A DNA stretch of 64,000 nt, taken from positions 1,364,001 to 1,428,000 of the forward strand of contig PYIU01000008.1 of the NCBI GenBank assembly GCA_003415625.1, read 5' to 3'. Each line of letters opens with the position of its first letter. Position 1 is the stretch's first letter. Both the position numbers and the translations under genes were made by a program. This DNA is from Aquanectria penicillioides (Eukaryota; Ascomycota; Sordariomycetes; Hypocreales; Nectriaceae). Below the pieces are notes generated by a model. It was not told where the DNA came from. It was given only the letters and a program-made list of their open reading frames with translations, and did not search any database. Of the stretch, positions 47,471-60,260 are shown piece by piece.

Positions 47471-50071
47471 ATGTTGCCAATCGCTTTGATCGGTGTGTAT
47501 CAGCAGTACAAGAGAGACACCGATTCCATCGCATCATGGCTCGCATCAACGGCCAAGTCATGTGGCTATTCGGCCGACCTTCTCGCGGCCCCCACTTCTG
47601 CACCCAAAGCTGGTGGAAGATTGAAAGGAAAGGCTAGGAAAGAGGCCAAGAAGCAGGGCAAAGCGTCAACTGCTGCACCTAGTGTGCCGGCAGTCAAGTA
47701 TATAATTGCTATCAAAGACTTCATACCATTGGCGGAGTACATTTGCGCAAGCCAAAAACCAGTCGTTGAGGTGCCAGACTCGTTTTCTCAAACGATAAAC
47801 CGAGTCATTTCTTTGCGGTCTAGCTTCGGTTCACAGCTGGGTGAGCATGGCATGGATACAACCTCCCAGTCCGACCTCAAACATTCTTACTTTGTTGGGA
47901 TTTTGGAAAAGGTTCGGGAGGCTCTCAGGCCTAGAATGTCGACCAAGGCTTCAGAGGCTTCCTCAAGCGTTTCGGAGGACATGAGCAGTCGATTTAGCGG
48001 CCTCAAGGTCTATGAGCCGTCGGAAGAGTTCCTCAACGCGCCTGACATTGAACGACCGATCAACGCCAAAGGAGACGATGCTGTGTACGAGGCTGAGCCA
48101 CTGAAGACACTGGAGGATGCAATTATGGCGTATGCTATGATGCTAGACGATATCAACAACATCAGGTCACACATCAAATCGATATGGGCGGGCTTTCGCG
48201 ATGGAAACTTCGAGATCGCCTCAGCAGCCCTGGCATCAAATACGGGAATAGACCTCGCCCGCAATCTCATGGAAGAAGTCCTCCCCATATTCAAGGACTA
48301 CGGAGGCGCTTGTGCTATTGCGAAAAAGTTCTTCTACATCGCCGCCCTTGCGAAAGGACATACCATGAGTGAACTCCAGACCTGGCTTAGAGGAGGCAAT
48401 CAGTGCAACTTCTATGATACGGCCGACGACACCTACTTTAATGCGAACTCGATCCTTGTAAGCCTGGTTGAAAATTTGAGTCCAAACCAGCTCCCACTGT
48501 ACAAAGAAGGGACGTTTGGAGTTTATGATGCTTATAGCGACCGAGATCTGAAATCTGGACATGAAAAATTCATCGAAGACAAGATTATCCTTGCAGAATT
48601 GTTCTCCGAGGCCGTCACACTCGCCCGGGCTGTCAGAGACTACCCCGTGGAGGATGAGTTTATTAGAGGACTGAAAGAAGTGGACGCGACAAATGAGATT
48701 CCTTTCTATCTTGTCTTTGCCGCCCAAATTCTTCTCGATATACACCATATCGTAAGGGGCCGTGTGGCAGATGCGGTGAGGTCGATGATGGAACAAACCA
48801 ACATGATGCGGGCTTCCATCGACCAACATTTCGATTATTGCAAGAACCTGACGATTGCCCATTGGCCCGCGTCGAATGACCGAATGCTTCGCGAATTTCG
48901 AGATTCGATCGTCGAGTTTGAGAAAGACCCAGTCTATGTAGTAAAGCACAAACATGCTCGCAAATTTGGTCCAGAGATCGCGAGCTCCATGCGAGCATAT
49001 CGGATCCTTATGCGCTCGCCAATTCTGACCGGCTTGGCTCTCTACCACTTCCGTGCTGGCATGTATGACATTGGAATCGCGGTTGCGAATGCATGGGGGT
49101 CGGTCACATCCGCCTTTCATCTTTACAACGCCGTCCAGTCGGAAAATCTTCTCAAGGCGCGGTGGGTGGACATGGATGCGACGCACATGTTGCTTGGTGA
49201 CGACAGCTTCTTCGTGGGGGATAGACCACGCAACCCTGTCGACTACCACAAGCGGTTTCTCTTACAGATGGGAGTTTCCGCGGCAAAATTGTCAAAAGGC
49301 AAGTCTCGGCGTCTCAATGGGAACCCGCGACTCCAGGATTTGGCATCTCGTGCTGGACCGCGTGGCATCAAGGAAGGCGCTGTGGTCTCGTCCATGTTCA
49401 TGGACAGGTATTTGCGAAAGTCGGGGCAAATCAACTGGACGACAGAAGACGTTGAGAAGGTCTTATCACTCAGCCAATACGAAGAGGAAACTGAACAGAA
49501 CGGCAAGATCGTCATGAACCAGATCTACGACCACAAGAAGTCACAAGGTAAGAGCCCGGGTCCTCGACAGGGGCCAGACGTGCGGAAGCTATCACCAGGA
49601 AAGCTGGTCAGGTCACTCGCTTTTGCGTTGCAAGCTGAAGCTCTCGAATTTGCCTTTCCTTACTTGTTCATGCATCGATGGTGCTGGAGACTGCTCGCAG
49701 CAGTTAAAGTGGTATGCGACCAAATTTTAGGCCAGGCTTTTACTCCTGCCTATATGGAACGGGAGTCTGAACTGCCGTTCGTAGTTGGCTACATTTTCAT
49801 GCTCGCTGATGGTTCAGCAACCGGGACAAAAGATGACCATTTGCTTCGGCTGGCAGCCGAAACCATCAATGAAATGATCGAGGCAGAGAGCGGGAATCTC
49901 GCTACATACATACTTGAAGACAAGTGCGGGTTTATTATGAAGTTTGAAGATGATGGCTCAGGCGAAAAGGAAGAGGGGAAAGGTAGGCAACCGAAGGGAT
50001 TGGTTCAAGTGTGTGCGGATAGTCATGTATTTTTAGGCATGCGTTTAGAGAGAGGGACATTTTCTATCTAA
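47471..50071 (+). CDS. DUF6604-type fungal protein
   Basis: An intronless 866-aa protein starting MLPIALIGVYQQYKRDTDSI. The opening YQQYKRDTDSIASWLASTAK, with GYSADLL just after, matches my memory of the fungal DUF6604 domain. It is followed by a basic linker (KGKARKEAKKQGK) and long helical stretches with repeated hydrophobic segments (FFYIAALAKGHTMSELQTWL; LVRSLAFALQAEALEFAFP). No catalytic motif, signal peptide or clear membrane span was seen. DUF6604 proteins are confined to filamentous fungi, vary between strains and have no established function. The first in-frame ATG was used, four codons after a TTG. Confidence 0.75.
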   Translation: MLPIALIGVYQQYKRDTDSIASWLASTAKSCGYSADLLAAPTSAPKAGGRLKGKARKEAKKQGKASTAAPSVPAVKYIIAIKDFIPLAEYICASQKPVVEVPDSFSQTINRVISLRSSFGSQLGEHGMDTTSQSDLKHSYFVGILEKVREALRPRMSTKASEASSSVSEDMSSRFSGLKVYEPSEEFLNAPDIERPINAKGDDAVYEAEPLKTLEDAIMAYAMMLDDINNIRSHIKSIWAGFRDGNFEIASAALASNTGIDLARNLMEEVLPIFKDYGGACAIAKKFFYIAALAKGHTMSELQTWLRGGNQCNFYDTADDTYFNANSILVSLVENLSPNQLPLYKEGTFGVYDAYSDRDLKSGHEKFIEDKIILAELFSEAVTLARAVRDYPVEDEFIRGLKEVDATNEIPFYLVFAAQILLDIHHIVRGRVADAVRSMMEQTNMMRASIDQHFDYCKNLTIAHWPASNDRMLREFRDSIVEFEKDPVYVVKHKHARKFGPEIASSMRAYRILMRSPILTGLALYHFRAGMYDIGIAVANAWGSVTSAFHLYNAVQSENLLKARWVDMDATHMLLGDDSFFVGDRPRNPVDYHKRFLLQMGVSAAKLSKGKSRRLNGNPRLQDLASRAGPRGIKEGAVVSSMFMDRYLRKSGQINWTTEDVEKVLSLSQYEEETEQNGKIVMNQIYDHKKSQGKSPGPRQGPDVRKLSPGKLVRSLAFALQAEALEFAFPYLFMHRWCWRLLAAVKVVCDQILGQAFTPAYMERESELPFVVGYIFMLADGSATGTKDDHLLRLAAETINEMIEAESGNLATYILEDKCGFIMKFEDDGSGEKEEGKGRQPKGLVQVCADSHVFLGMRLERGTFSI

Positions 50072-53000
50072 TCTGACAATCTGATCGGTATTGACAAAAT
50101 TGCATCAAGGTCGGGGCTTGTTCCCGATCAATTCATTGTCCGAAAACAAATCGGCATGGACCTTTTGCAGAATGTTCTTGTCGATTAGCATAGCACTCAC
50201 CGATTACTACGGCCTGCATAAACCCGAAATTCTGGACGAGAAATGGGCAAATCATACGATAACTTATCGGGAAACACCCCCCCCCCCCCTGGGCTGTCAT
50301 CCTCAACAATGCGACGGATATAAGTGGGAAACGCTCAAGTTGCATCGTGGGCAGAGTACGTACTTCCAAAAGAGGAAGCAATGCAGCGTGCATGCAGTCC
50401 GAGCCAATTTTTAACCATGGGGTAGCATCAGATCATCTCGAGATAACGCAGGTAGAGAGGGCCTCTTTAATTTAGGTTCTAGAAAAGTATGGCATCAACC
50501 ATGGAGAGCCGAGTCAATTCGAGTTGGACCGAGTCGGGTCGAGACCACACGACGAAGGAGATGTAATGGAAATGGTCAAGGCCATGGTCTGATAAGCGCG
50601 CTCCGCTGTCGGAGCCTGCTAGCGCTGGAGGGCCGAAGCCCTGGGAGGCCCTCTGAGGCCAGCCTATAATGCGTGTTGGAGGGGAAGTCAAAAAGCTGGC
50701 TGGCAGCAGTCAGGGAAGAGCTCAGCGAGGAGCTGGAGCCCGATTGCACGCGTTGCGAAAAGGGAGATTGATGGCAACCGTGCGCCGAACTGATAACAAG
50801 AGTAGGATCAGCACCTCAATCGGGCCTCAAGCTCGAGCTTGGTTCAAGATAGATTTCGCCCCAGGAACGCCGTAGGATGACAGTGGTGTGAACCAGCACG
50901 TGCTTACCTAAGTGCTGGGCTTTTGGCCTGAGGCATAAATACGTGTTTAGTCCAGGGCCGCACGTGAGGGCGTTTTCTAAGGATCAATCCCAAGCCATCC
51001 GTCCCAGCGACATCAACAAACGCGAAATCTGTGTAGTATGCACCGCCCAACATTCTGCCCACGAACTGACATGCGTGACTCTCTCGACTACCACCACATT
51101 GCTACCCTCCGCCCACGCATTCTTCCTCCTGACTACTTCCCATCAGGGCGATCAGGCAGGAAACAAGCGAGGACTGATCAGCGTGCCCACCCAGACAGAC
51201 CCTGCAGGGTGGGGAGCAGACCCCGCGTTTTCAGATGATGGAGGTCGGAGGATGGCGTATGACGGTGCGGCGCAGGGCCAAGACTACTGGCGAATGGCGT
51301 GCCTGTGATAAGAAAGCCCACGCCCAGCCAGGCCTAGCCAGCTTGTCCTGTTCACAGCCCGTCGTAGACGGGATGGGGCGAGGGAACGGGGAACCATTGA
51401 TGCCGCCCCAGTGCGGATGTGGCGGGATGGTCTTGAAGGCCAAAGCATCTTTGCCTTGGCTCTCCAGCTTTTTGGCTTCTGTCGACGGTGCCAAAGCCTG
51501 TGCTCGCCCGAGGCGTCACCATCCGGAACTGATCAGTATGACAGGCTCGCGTGACCCGACCAGAGAGCCCATGCGCACCCTCTTCCTGTCACTGGTGATG
51601 TCACCGTGAGATGAAGCATCCAAGGCCTTGGGTTAGGATCGCACGGAGTGATTACCGATCCGAGAAGCACAATGGAATAGGGAAATCTCGCCGGCGCACT
51701 TGGGGTGGGCGATTTGCAGGAGAAAACGAGCCAACTGCCAGGATGGTTGACGCTGCAGTCTCTTCCGCGTTTGTGCTTGCGCGCCGTTCCTAAGACAATT
51801 ACAACGTCCCTTTCAACCCAATGAGATACTCGGAATCCATCGCGGGGCGGGATGGAGGGAATGGGAATGGGAAAAGCTGTCGCCCCCATTCCTCTCGGCA
51901 AGACGGATTGACGGAGCCTGTGGCGTCACCCAACATGAATCAATGTCTCACCCGTGTCCTCGCGCTCTTGGGCCAGGCCTGCAGCTGAGGCCAGACATTG
52001 GATACGACGCGAGTGGGATTGGGAGATCACTCTGATGGCCCTGACGAGGGGAACAACGGAGCGTGGGGAGAGCGCGTGGAGGAAGCATGGCGAGACAGGG
52101 CCGTTTTGTGCAGTGCAACCGCCGGAGGCGTCCCCTGCTGGACATTGATAAGCATCGCTTACAATCCGAGGACCCGGTCGGGCTGGTCGGAGAAGTGTCG
52201 GGAGTTCGCCGATGCCTCCGTTGAGTTGAACTGCGTGCGATGTTCCGATTGTTGATTTAACTCGGAACGTTGAATGCAAACGATTCGGCCGAGCAGAACA
52301 TAATTTTGTCACGAGATCTAGACTCTTGGAGAGTCTGAGGAACGCACATCCCACGCGGAAACATTTCACATTTCACAGGATGGAGCACCCCCCTCTGGAT
52401 TATTATGATGTGTTCCAGGTGTTGTGCGAATCGCCTGGGCTAAAGGCGTTGAACAAAGAAAGCATGCCGTGGGTGAGTGAGCCAGTGGGCACAGGATGCG
52501 CATCCCGCCGCGGAGAAGGCCAAACCCATGCTGTCCTATCCATCCCGCTTTTTTCCATGTCCGACCCGCTCTTCTGTGGGAGGCAAATTGCTTATCAGTG
52601 CTGGCCGGGGGTGGGTGTGAAGGTGGTTGAGGTTAAGTGCGCGTGGGCGTCCCTAAGGTGGATGGTGGAGCGGCGCAGCCTTTTGTTATCTAGGTGGTGA
52701 CGCAGGCCCAAATCAGGAAGGCCACGGCTCTGGTCTGACTATTGTCATCAAAGGGCCGGTATCTGTACGAAAGGGCGGATTGGGGCGAAGGAGATAGATA
52801 GGATAGAGCCCAGACAGACGGAGATAATATAAGGCCAAGGCATCGCCCGAACGAGCCGTCAGTGACTGTTATCTTGCCTTCTGGCTCGCCGTCGATCTGC
52901 CTTCGTCGCGCCTCCGTTGGTACTGCACGCATTCTGGAGATTGCCTGATCTAGGCTGTCATCCAGGCCCAGCCGTCTATTGATCCAGGCATTCACCGACC

Positions 53001-53252
53001 CGACGCTTCACCCCCCTTCTGTGCCTTCGGAACGCGCCCCTGCTCGTGTCGCCGAGGCATGACCTGGCCTTGGCCTGACTGCTGTTTCCCTTGCTTGCCC
53101 GCAAGTTTGTTGAGTTGACCGTATGTGACTGATCCCGTGGATTGTGGCCGACCAGAAGACTCTCAGCTCGGCCGCGCATCGATAATCGGGCTTTGCTCCA
53201 AACCCCAGCAGACGGATTGATAGTCGATTACACGCCCCCGTTTTCGTGTACA

Positions 53253-53278
53253 CCCCCCCCCCCCCCCCCCCCCCCCCC
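53253..53278 (+). repeat. 26-C homopolymer
   Basis: An uninterrupted C run; the complementary strand is a 26-G run able to form a G-quadruplex. Confidence 0.95.
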
Positions 53279-54026
53279 AAGGGTTGGGATCGTCGACTGG
53301 GCCCTCCCCCAGAGCCAAAAAGTCGCAATAAAGATTCGCTTTCGCCTTGAACACTGGGAGAAAGTTAGCCAAAGTAGTGCTTTGTGCTCGTCTACAAATT
53401 CTACGTCGGACTGGTTGTTTATTTGCAGCCTCCGCCCCGTCTGGAACTGATAAACAAACAACAAAGTGTTCCCGATATGGTCCACCAGATCTCCGCGGCC
53501 CCACGATCCGACAGCGACCTCGACCGCCGGCTGCATTTGCTCACACGTAACCCGTCCCCAGACTCGCACGAGCTCGCTTTCCTGGACCAGCACAAACTCA
53601 ACCGCAAGAACTGCGCAATAAAGGGTCGAAGGACGAGCTGCAAGGAACGACCCGCAATCTAGCGCCTTTTGCATAACTGACGCCGACTTTGTGATTCGCT
53701 GTCGACGTCATCTGAATTGACCACGCTCCCTTGGTCTCCCTTGGTCTCCCTGGGCTTCGTTGGCCCGTCCTCCCGTGAACCAATCCAAGGATTGGCTTTA
53801 CGTACTGGGAACCGCCAGGACATACACACGGTCATCGCCGGACAGCTTCATTGTTCGGTCCGGGTTTCATATCCGGGATTGGGTGGTCTAGATTTTTCCA
53901 AATAACCGTGATCTCCGCATTTCTGGCACGAAGAAAAGACAGGCGAAGACCAGCAGAGAAGAGCGCGGATTTTTTTTCTGAGAGACTTGAGACCCTGGGG
54001 CGAACACTGTGTGACTCTGAACCTCA

Positions 54027-54058
54027 GTGTGAGTGTGAGTGTGAGTGTGAGTGTGAGT
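54027..54058. repeat. TGTGAG hexamer microsatellite
   Basis: About five head-to-tail copies of the six-base unit GTGTGA in the GC-rich leader region of the following gene. Confidence 0.9.
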
Positions 54059-54911
54059 CTGTGTCTGACTGAGCTGAGAGAGCGGCGTCCAAAACAGGAA
54101 CCTGGGCTCTCCCCCTCCGTCGCAAGATTCCAATCACTTCAGGCTGACGCGAAACGCCTACCCCGGTTCGCCGCTGCTGAAAGGTGTGGTGGGCGCCGCT
54201 GAAAGTCCCCTGGAGGTTGGAACAACGTCTAAGCCAGCTCAGCACCGCCCCCGCCCCCGGCACGCGCTGCAGCACCCCCTTCAGCACCCCCTTGGGCACC
54301 CGACAGTGCACTAAGGTGGCCTGAAAGTGCGCTGGAACTCGGCCCTGGCCCTCCAGTGTTTCCCCTCCCCACTCCGCTGGGCTCCGCTGCTAGGGCCCGC
54401 GAGACATGCCAGCCGGACCGCGCTGGCCCTCAACTCTCGACTAGGCTCCTTTCCGCCCACCTGCCAACGCACCCTGCCTGCCGTGCTTGTCCCGCCCCGG
54501 GGTGGTCATTACTAGTGCAGGTGCCACCACCATGCTATCCCCACGCTCTTTCCTGCTCGCCCACCGTCAGGACCAGCGCATCGCTCTTGCCCCGGTTCCC
54601 TCAGCTGCTCCTCCCACTCCATACCCACACCCACTCCTGGCCAGGCTCGCATTACCTCGTCTTCCTCTCATAATAATAATATCGGCACTCCCTTTCCCTC
54701 CTATTCCTCCCTCCCTTCAACTGCTCTCCCCTCCACCTTGGATTCATGTTCCGCCAACTTCCCCATCGACACATCTGACTCCGACTCAACGACCACGCCG
54801 CCGATATTCTCCCCTGTGCGCTGGTCGCCCAAGTATGACGAAGGCAAGACCAACAACATCGCCGTCACTATCACTCCCGTACCTATCATACCTAAAGTCA
54901 CCGATGCCACA

Positions 54912-56288
54912 ATGGGTAAACGCAAGGAAAGGCGAGGGACTATGCGTCTCTCCCCTTCGAGTCCGCCAACAACTACTACGAGTTTGACTACACGACCAAC
55001 ATCCCCATCCAGTCCTGTCAAGATCCCCACAGTCAACGGCAACCGCCCTGTCGCCCATCCCCAGAAGCGACACACCTCGCAACGCCGACGAACTCAGGAT
55101 TCCTTCCCCGAAAACCTTCCAGCATCAGTTGTTGCTCTCCTGGCTGTTACCGATATCCCGAGGCCTCAACAGCTTCGACGCCAGCGGCGCCGATCTACCA
55201 AGCCGCTCACCATGGACGAAATCATGGAATGCCACGACTGCTCCGAGAAAGACTTGAGCTTGAGCTTGAGCCGTAGCCCCCTGGATATGCTCCTCTCGCC
55301 CCCCCGGGATGCCATGGACAACGATGACGACAGCATGAGCGAGTACAACATGGGCTCTGGCATGTCTACTAGGACATACTCGGTTGACTCGATTCCATCG
55401 CTGGACGAATCCTTCTCCAGCGACGCGATGTCCTCCTTCGACACCCCGCGGACCCCTAGCCCCCTCTCGCGTAGGAGCAGGTTTACCCCTAAGCGAATGT
55501 CACTTGAGCCGGTGGTATCGCCACCAGGCTCTGTTGACGAGCACCCCTTGGCCAGAGACAGTCTTGCCGACGATGACCTGGACTTTTCCTCGCTCGCGCA
55601 GCCCGAGGAGAGCCCCAACACCAAGTCGCAATTCCTGCAACCCTTTAAGCCTTTGAGGTCTGTATTCAAATCTAATTTGACTGCATCCCTCCGGGCGTTG
55701 AGGTCAGCAGCGAAGTCTTTCTCGGCCATCAACTTCCCGTCCATCCCACCGGACGACATGCTGACCAGGTCGATCCTCACCATCGACCCCAACGTGCCAT
55801 ACACGGATGAACGCCGTCCTCCCGTCCTCGAAGAGATCCCTTCGGAAGCTATGCGTCGCTATCTTAACCCAACTATGAACTCGCGCATCGAATTGCCTTC
55901 CAAAACGTTTCGGTCTGGAACTTTTGCCGCATCGATCCAAATGCGTACTTACAAGATTCAGCGGTCGCGAGCCGCACCGCCGCCTGGCCGAAACCCTTAT
56001 CCCTCAACATCGCTGCAGTCCTCCCCTGCACCTCAGCAGCCACAGCCGCAAACCCCCACCCAAACACCTTCTGGATCCCCCCCTGGCATGCGACAGCGCG
56101 AGATGCGAGAGAATCCCGACTTTATCCGTATCGCTGTTATGGAGATGGCGATGCGCAAGCGCGGCAAACTTGACGACCAACGACCAGGCCGAGCCCGCTG
56201 GGCTCTTCCTCCCCGGAAGATGAGCAACAAGCCCTATGAGGTTGCAGCTGACGGCGTCCCGGTCCGGTGGATCCCCATCAACTCGTGA
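54912..56288 (+). CDS. Conserved disordered fungal protein, function unknown
   Basis: The first in-frame ATG (54912, MGKRKERRGTMRL) gives 458 aa. The same frame is open back to 54516 without an ATG and reads like protein (NNIGTPFPSYSSLPSTALPS; RWSPKYDEGKTNNIAV), so an upstream exon or a missed start is likely. Features: a basic region (RRQRRRSTK), the helix FPENLPASVVALLAVTDIPR, many Ser/Pro phospho-like sites (DTPRTPSPLSRRS), a second conserved block (LTASLRALRSAAKSFSAIN; DERRPPVLEEIPSEAMRRYL) and a Gln/Pro stretch. It looks like a conserved Pezizomycotina protein with long disordered parts; no domain is recognised. Confidence 0.7.
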   Translation: MGKRKERRGTMRLSPSSPPTTTTSLTTRPTSPSSPVKIPTVNGNRPVAHPQKRHTSQRRRTQDSFPENLPASVVALLAVTDIPRPQQLRRQRRRSTKPLTMDEIMECHDCSEKDLSLSLSRSPLDMLLSPPRDAMDNDDDSMSEYNMGSGMSTRTYSVDSIPSLDESFSSDAMSSFDTPRTPSPLSRRSRFTPKRMSLEPVVSPPGSVDEHPLARDSLADDDLDFSSLAQPEESPNTKSQFLQPFKPLRSVFKSNLTASLRALRSAAKSFSAINFPSIPPDDMLTRSILTIDPNVPYTDERRPPVLEEIPSEAMRRYLNPTMNSRIELPSKTFRSGTFAASIQMRTYKIQRSRAAPPPGRNPYPSTSLQSSPAPQQPQPQTPTQTPSGSPPGMRQREMRENPDFIRIAVMEMAMRKRGKLDDQRPGRARWALPPRKMSNKPYEVAADGVPVRWIPINS

Positions 56289-59200
56289 ATGAACGAATGC
56301 CGAAGCGTCGGGTAACCGACGGGGAACCTTGGTCCTCCAGAACGATGACACGTCATGTGCCTGAACAGGGTTCCTTTGCACTACCGATTCGGGCAGGACG
56401 ACAACCGGATAGCCAGCCGACGACCAACCCTCCCCAGGTACTTCTACCAATGCACTGGTAGCATGATGCAAATTTTTCCAGGTGGAAGGGTTTTGGAAGC
56501 CAGCGGGGCCCACCAGCAAGTCCTTATCGGGTCTTGTCCCAAATAAGGCAATAAATGAGACCTGACATCACGGCTTGGGATCAATTAGGCCCCGACTTAA
56601 AAGGCGGAAAAAAAAAAAGGTCGGCAAGCTCGCTCGCTCGGAACGCCATTTGGGCAAAGCACTATTTGCACAACGCCAATATCGGAAATTCGAACCGGAC
56701 CTCGGTAATTGGGCGAAATCGAAGCACCACGCAAATCACAATCACACAATCACATACCCGCACAATCCCATTCGAAATGGGACATCATTTAGAAGCGATC
56801 GGCATTTCTGGAGTTATTTTATTTGTCTCGACACGAAAAAACCACTAGCGAGCATATTGCATGGTGTCAGGAATTGCTTCTTGCATTTTTTTTCTTTTCC
56901 AGTTCCCACCTTCCACCCTCTTTTTGAAGTCGAGACCTTTTAGGGTGACCGACCCACTGAAGCCAGTTTTCTTTACGCAAGAGCAAGACGGCTCATGCCG
57001 GAGTTTTGAGAAGAGCAATGATTGGGGAATGAGCATTTTTTGGAGAGGAGAGGAATCTGCGGCGCCGACGTACACTGCATCTGTTGAGGGAGCAAAGGAA
57101 ATTTTTCTTGGATTGGGATTGGTTCGGACAGGACATGTCCTCTTTTTCTCTTTGTTTTGGGACGGACTCGGCGAAGTCAAGGGCAAGGTATCAACAACAG
57201 AACGGATTCAAGGCACAGAGAAGATTAGTGCCATTCGCTGTATGATGGAAGGGATTATCATTGGCGCAGGGGAGATGAGCATATAGCATTGCTGTACAAG
57301 CGGTAGATGTCATTTTTTGGATATCCATTTGGCCAAATTTTACATGCATTTTCAAACCACGTATGGATAACATTTTTGGTGTCATGTGTTTCTTTTTTTT
57401 TTTTTTTTTTAGTTCTCTGCAGCCTTGCATGTGGGATTTCGCTAATTGACACGGATTGTTTTTCTTTTTTGTCGATTACTTCCTCGGATAGGTTGCCGCA
57501 GGTTTACGAATGTGGAAGCGGCGGACACTTCGCTTAGTTTGGTTGGCTATGAGGAAGCGGTGGTGGGTGATGCAAGCGTGCCCAACAACGACAACCACAT
57601 TCACAATCACAATCGTTGGCTTTGGTTTTGGCCTTGGCCTTGCTTGGCCCGGGGACCGACCCGTCAGTTGCTTGGGCATCGGAAGCCCCAAGCTCGTTTT
57701 CACCGAACAATTTCGCAGGTTGGGAAACACGTGACTATCGGCGGTTCCTAGTCCGTGGCTGTGGTTGTGGGAACCGTCATCGACTCCGACTGGGAGAAGA
57801 ATGATGCAGTGACTTTACGAATGCTCACAAATGGAGCACGGATGGAAGACGACCATGTGTTTGGGGTATCCTGGACCATGACGACACGCGACGCGCATCC
57901 ACCTGTCGTGGGGGTTGAGGGGCATCGACTCCCGGAAAATTAAGGGTCGACGCACAGATTTTTTTTTCTTTCACTCTTGGGCGGGCTTGAGTAAAAAGGG
58001 TCCTTCTAGCCCTTCTAGAAACCGCTTTCTAGTGTGGGGGGGGGGGTGGGATTGCATCAGTGAGTCAAATACCTATCTCCTCCGGCACTAGGGCTACTTG
58101 GGCTGCTGCTCTCACGAGCTAGAGCGCGACTGACCTGGGGGGAACTTGGACTGAACCGGCAAACGCGCGATATTCCCGTCCGGTCGGGAGAGGCAAAGTG
58201 CCGGCTCTTCAGGCTTTCAGGGTCTCGGGTTCTTAGGGCCTCAGGGCCTCAGGGCCAGAGGAAGCCATGACAAAGAGAATGGATCCAGAGGTTGGGATGA
58301 CGGTGCAAGGTGGAGCTCCAGCTCCCTTCCACTCCAGCACTTCTGGACCGGGTCGGAGCAGGCGGCTCTGGTCGCCCTTGGTCTTGTGATCAGGACGACG
58401 GCGGTTGAGGCGGTGTGTTGGCGGTGTTTTGTCTGTGTGCTTTGCGCTCTGTGCTCTGTGGGGAAGCGCAAGAGGGTTGAGCAAGATACCGGCCCGCCTG
58501 CATGCGGTGCGGAGCCGGCCTCCCAACCCCGAAAATCAGCTTCTCTCCATGTTTGCTACGTTGGGACTCCTTGTTTGCTGCTTGGCGGCGGCTTCGGCGG
58601 CCAAGGGACACTCACTGGTGGGCCGTTCGTCCGCCGTGCCGCCGTCGTGTGCCCTCGCTCCGGGTTCCATCTGCACCCATAACTTCAGCGCTACGTATTG
58701 TAATTTGTACGCCAAACGGGACCCATGCCACACCACACACAGCACAGATAGAGGCACACACACATACATACATACATACAGATGGGGAAGGCAGGCCGTG
58801 TTCAGGCCTCGAATCTGACGTGGATGGGCGGTGTAAGGGGAGCATCGAGAAGACAAATAAAATTTTTTCATCCTCTTATCTCCCGCCGACTCATGAAGGG
58901 CACAAACGCGACCTGACAAACAGTCGCAATGCCACCCTCCTGTCTGGTACCAACCGATTCATGCACAGGGTATTCGTCACACCCCCTGGCTGCCCTGGTC
59001 GGATTCGCGTGGCAGCATTCGTATGATGCTACGGCACGCACATTTACATACCTAGTGCTATGCTGCAACACTCATGGAATGTGTCTGTACCATGTATGGT
59101 TGTGCACACACATGCATGTCTGTGCAGGAGGGCCTGTAATGCGCCTGCTGTAACTGCCCTGCACCATGATTAATCTCTGGTGCCGCGCCGGTAATCTCCG

Positions 59201-60260
59201 CGCCCGCTCGCTGCCCGCACGTTCCGTGACCGTGCCCGTGTCGTGTCCCGCCGCCGGTGGTGGTTGGAGGTCTCGCCTTCCAAAATAGAAAATACCTTCC
59301 TGTTCGAGCAGGAGGTCGGATGGGCCCTCGGATGGGCCTTCCGACCCGGAACGGGGTATCCACCGCGGAGTGGCAAATATCCTTTTTTTTTTTTTTTTTT
59401 TTTTGTGACAGAGGGAGAGATACGATATGATATCGCATCGGATAACGGATTAGAAGGATAAGATATCGTCGCCTAAGTGGGTTCTGTCAGGCGCTGGGGG
59501 GGGGGGGGGGTTATACCTGATTGGAATTCACCAACGTGGGGAAGAAGCCATCAGCGTGGGGTGTTGTACGACGAGAAGCCATCTTGAAGTATCATTCATC
59601 AACCGTCATCAAATCAACCACCTCTCCACAATTCCCTCTGGCAAGTGATAGACAATCGTCTCCGTAGATGAATAAAATGACCACTATAGAGAAATATTTC
59701 CCATTCATATACACACACACACGTAGCGGGAGATTTCGTGATAAATGCCCCATCACTTCGATATATAAAAAGTTGGTATATATCTACTGCTGTTTTGTAT
59801 TACATACGGAACCTATCCAGGACCGTCTCCACCTTCTTCATTTGCAGGGCAGTGCAGACGCATCCTGTTGCAAAAAAAAATATAATAACGTATTTTTCGC
59901 CAGTCGTCCTTGTCCGTTCACCCATCCAGCTGCCATCCAAGGATCGCTAGTGCTATACAAGAAAAGAACGCACGTTGCCTCCCTTCCCTCCCCATTCCGT
60001 TTTCATATACTGTAAAAAAAAAACCGGCTTCTCCCCCGTAGAATTGTCTCGCCGCGACGAGAGATAGATCGACACGGGAAGAAAAAAAAAAGGCCCAAAC
60101 GGAGGGTAAAAAATGGACAAAAAAAGAGAAAGCCCTCCTGTTGCGTAAGCCCATCCGTGCGCCTTTACCTGTTTGTTTCTATACGCTGCACCGACCCCTC
60201 CTTTATCTCCCTCTCTATTTCCTGTATGAGACTTCGAGCGCTGTTACTCATCTCTCATCA
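56289..60260. other. 4 kb intergenic region between convergent genes
   Basis: It holds the 3' ends of the disordered protein and FMP27 genes. Homopolymers include T runs at about 57391-57410 and 59381-59404 and a G run near 59500. A CA/CATA microsatellite lies at about 58757-58780. The 141-codon ORF at 56861 and others lack recognisable content. Four kilobases is long for two 3' ends, so a non-coding transcript or lost gene is possible but not visible. Confidence 0.5.

Larger units (their letters stand above)
50072..54515. other. 4.4 kb intergenic region
   Basis: No gene was recognised. It contains a 13-C run (50277-50289), a 26-C run (53253-53278), and TGTGAG hexamer repeats (54027-54058). 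GC-rich short ORFs here show no family, and many overlap on both strands as GC-rich intergenic DNA does. The right part is probably promoter or 5' leader of the next gene. Confidence 0.55.

Noticed and set aside
48236..49249. 337-codon minus-strand ORF
   Set aside because: It is antisense to the DUF6604-type gene and has no recognisable content.
55166..55804. 212-codon minus-strand ORF
   Set aside because: It is antisense to the disordered protein gene, with low-complexity Ser/Leu composition.
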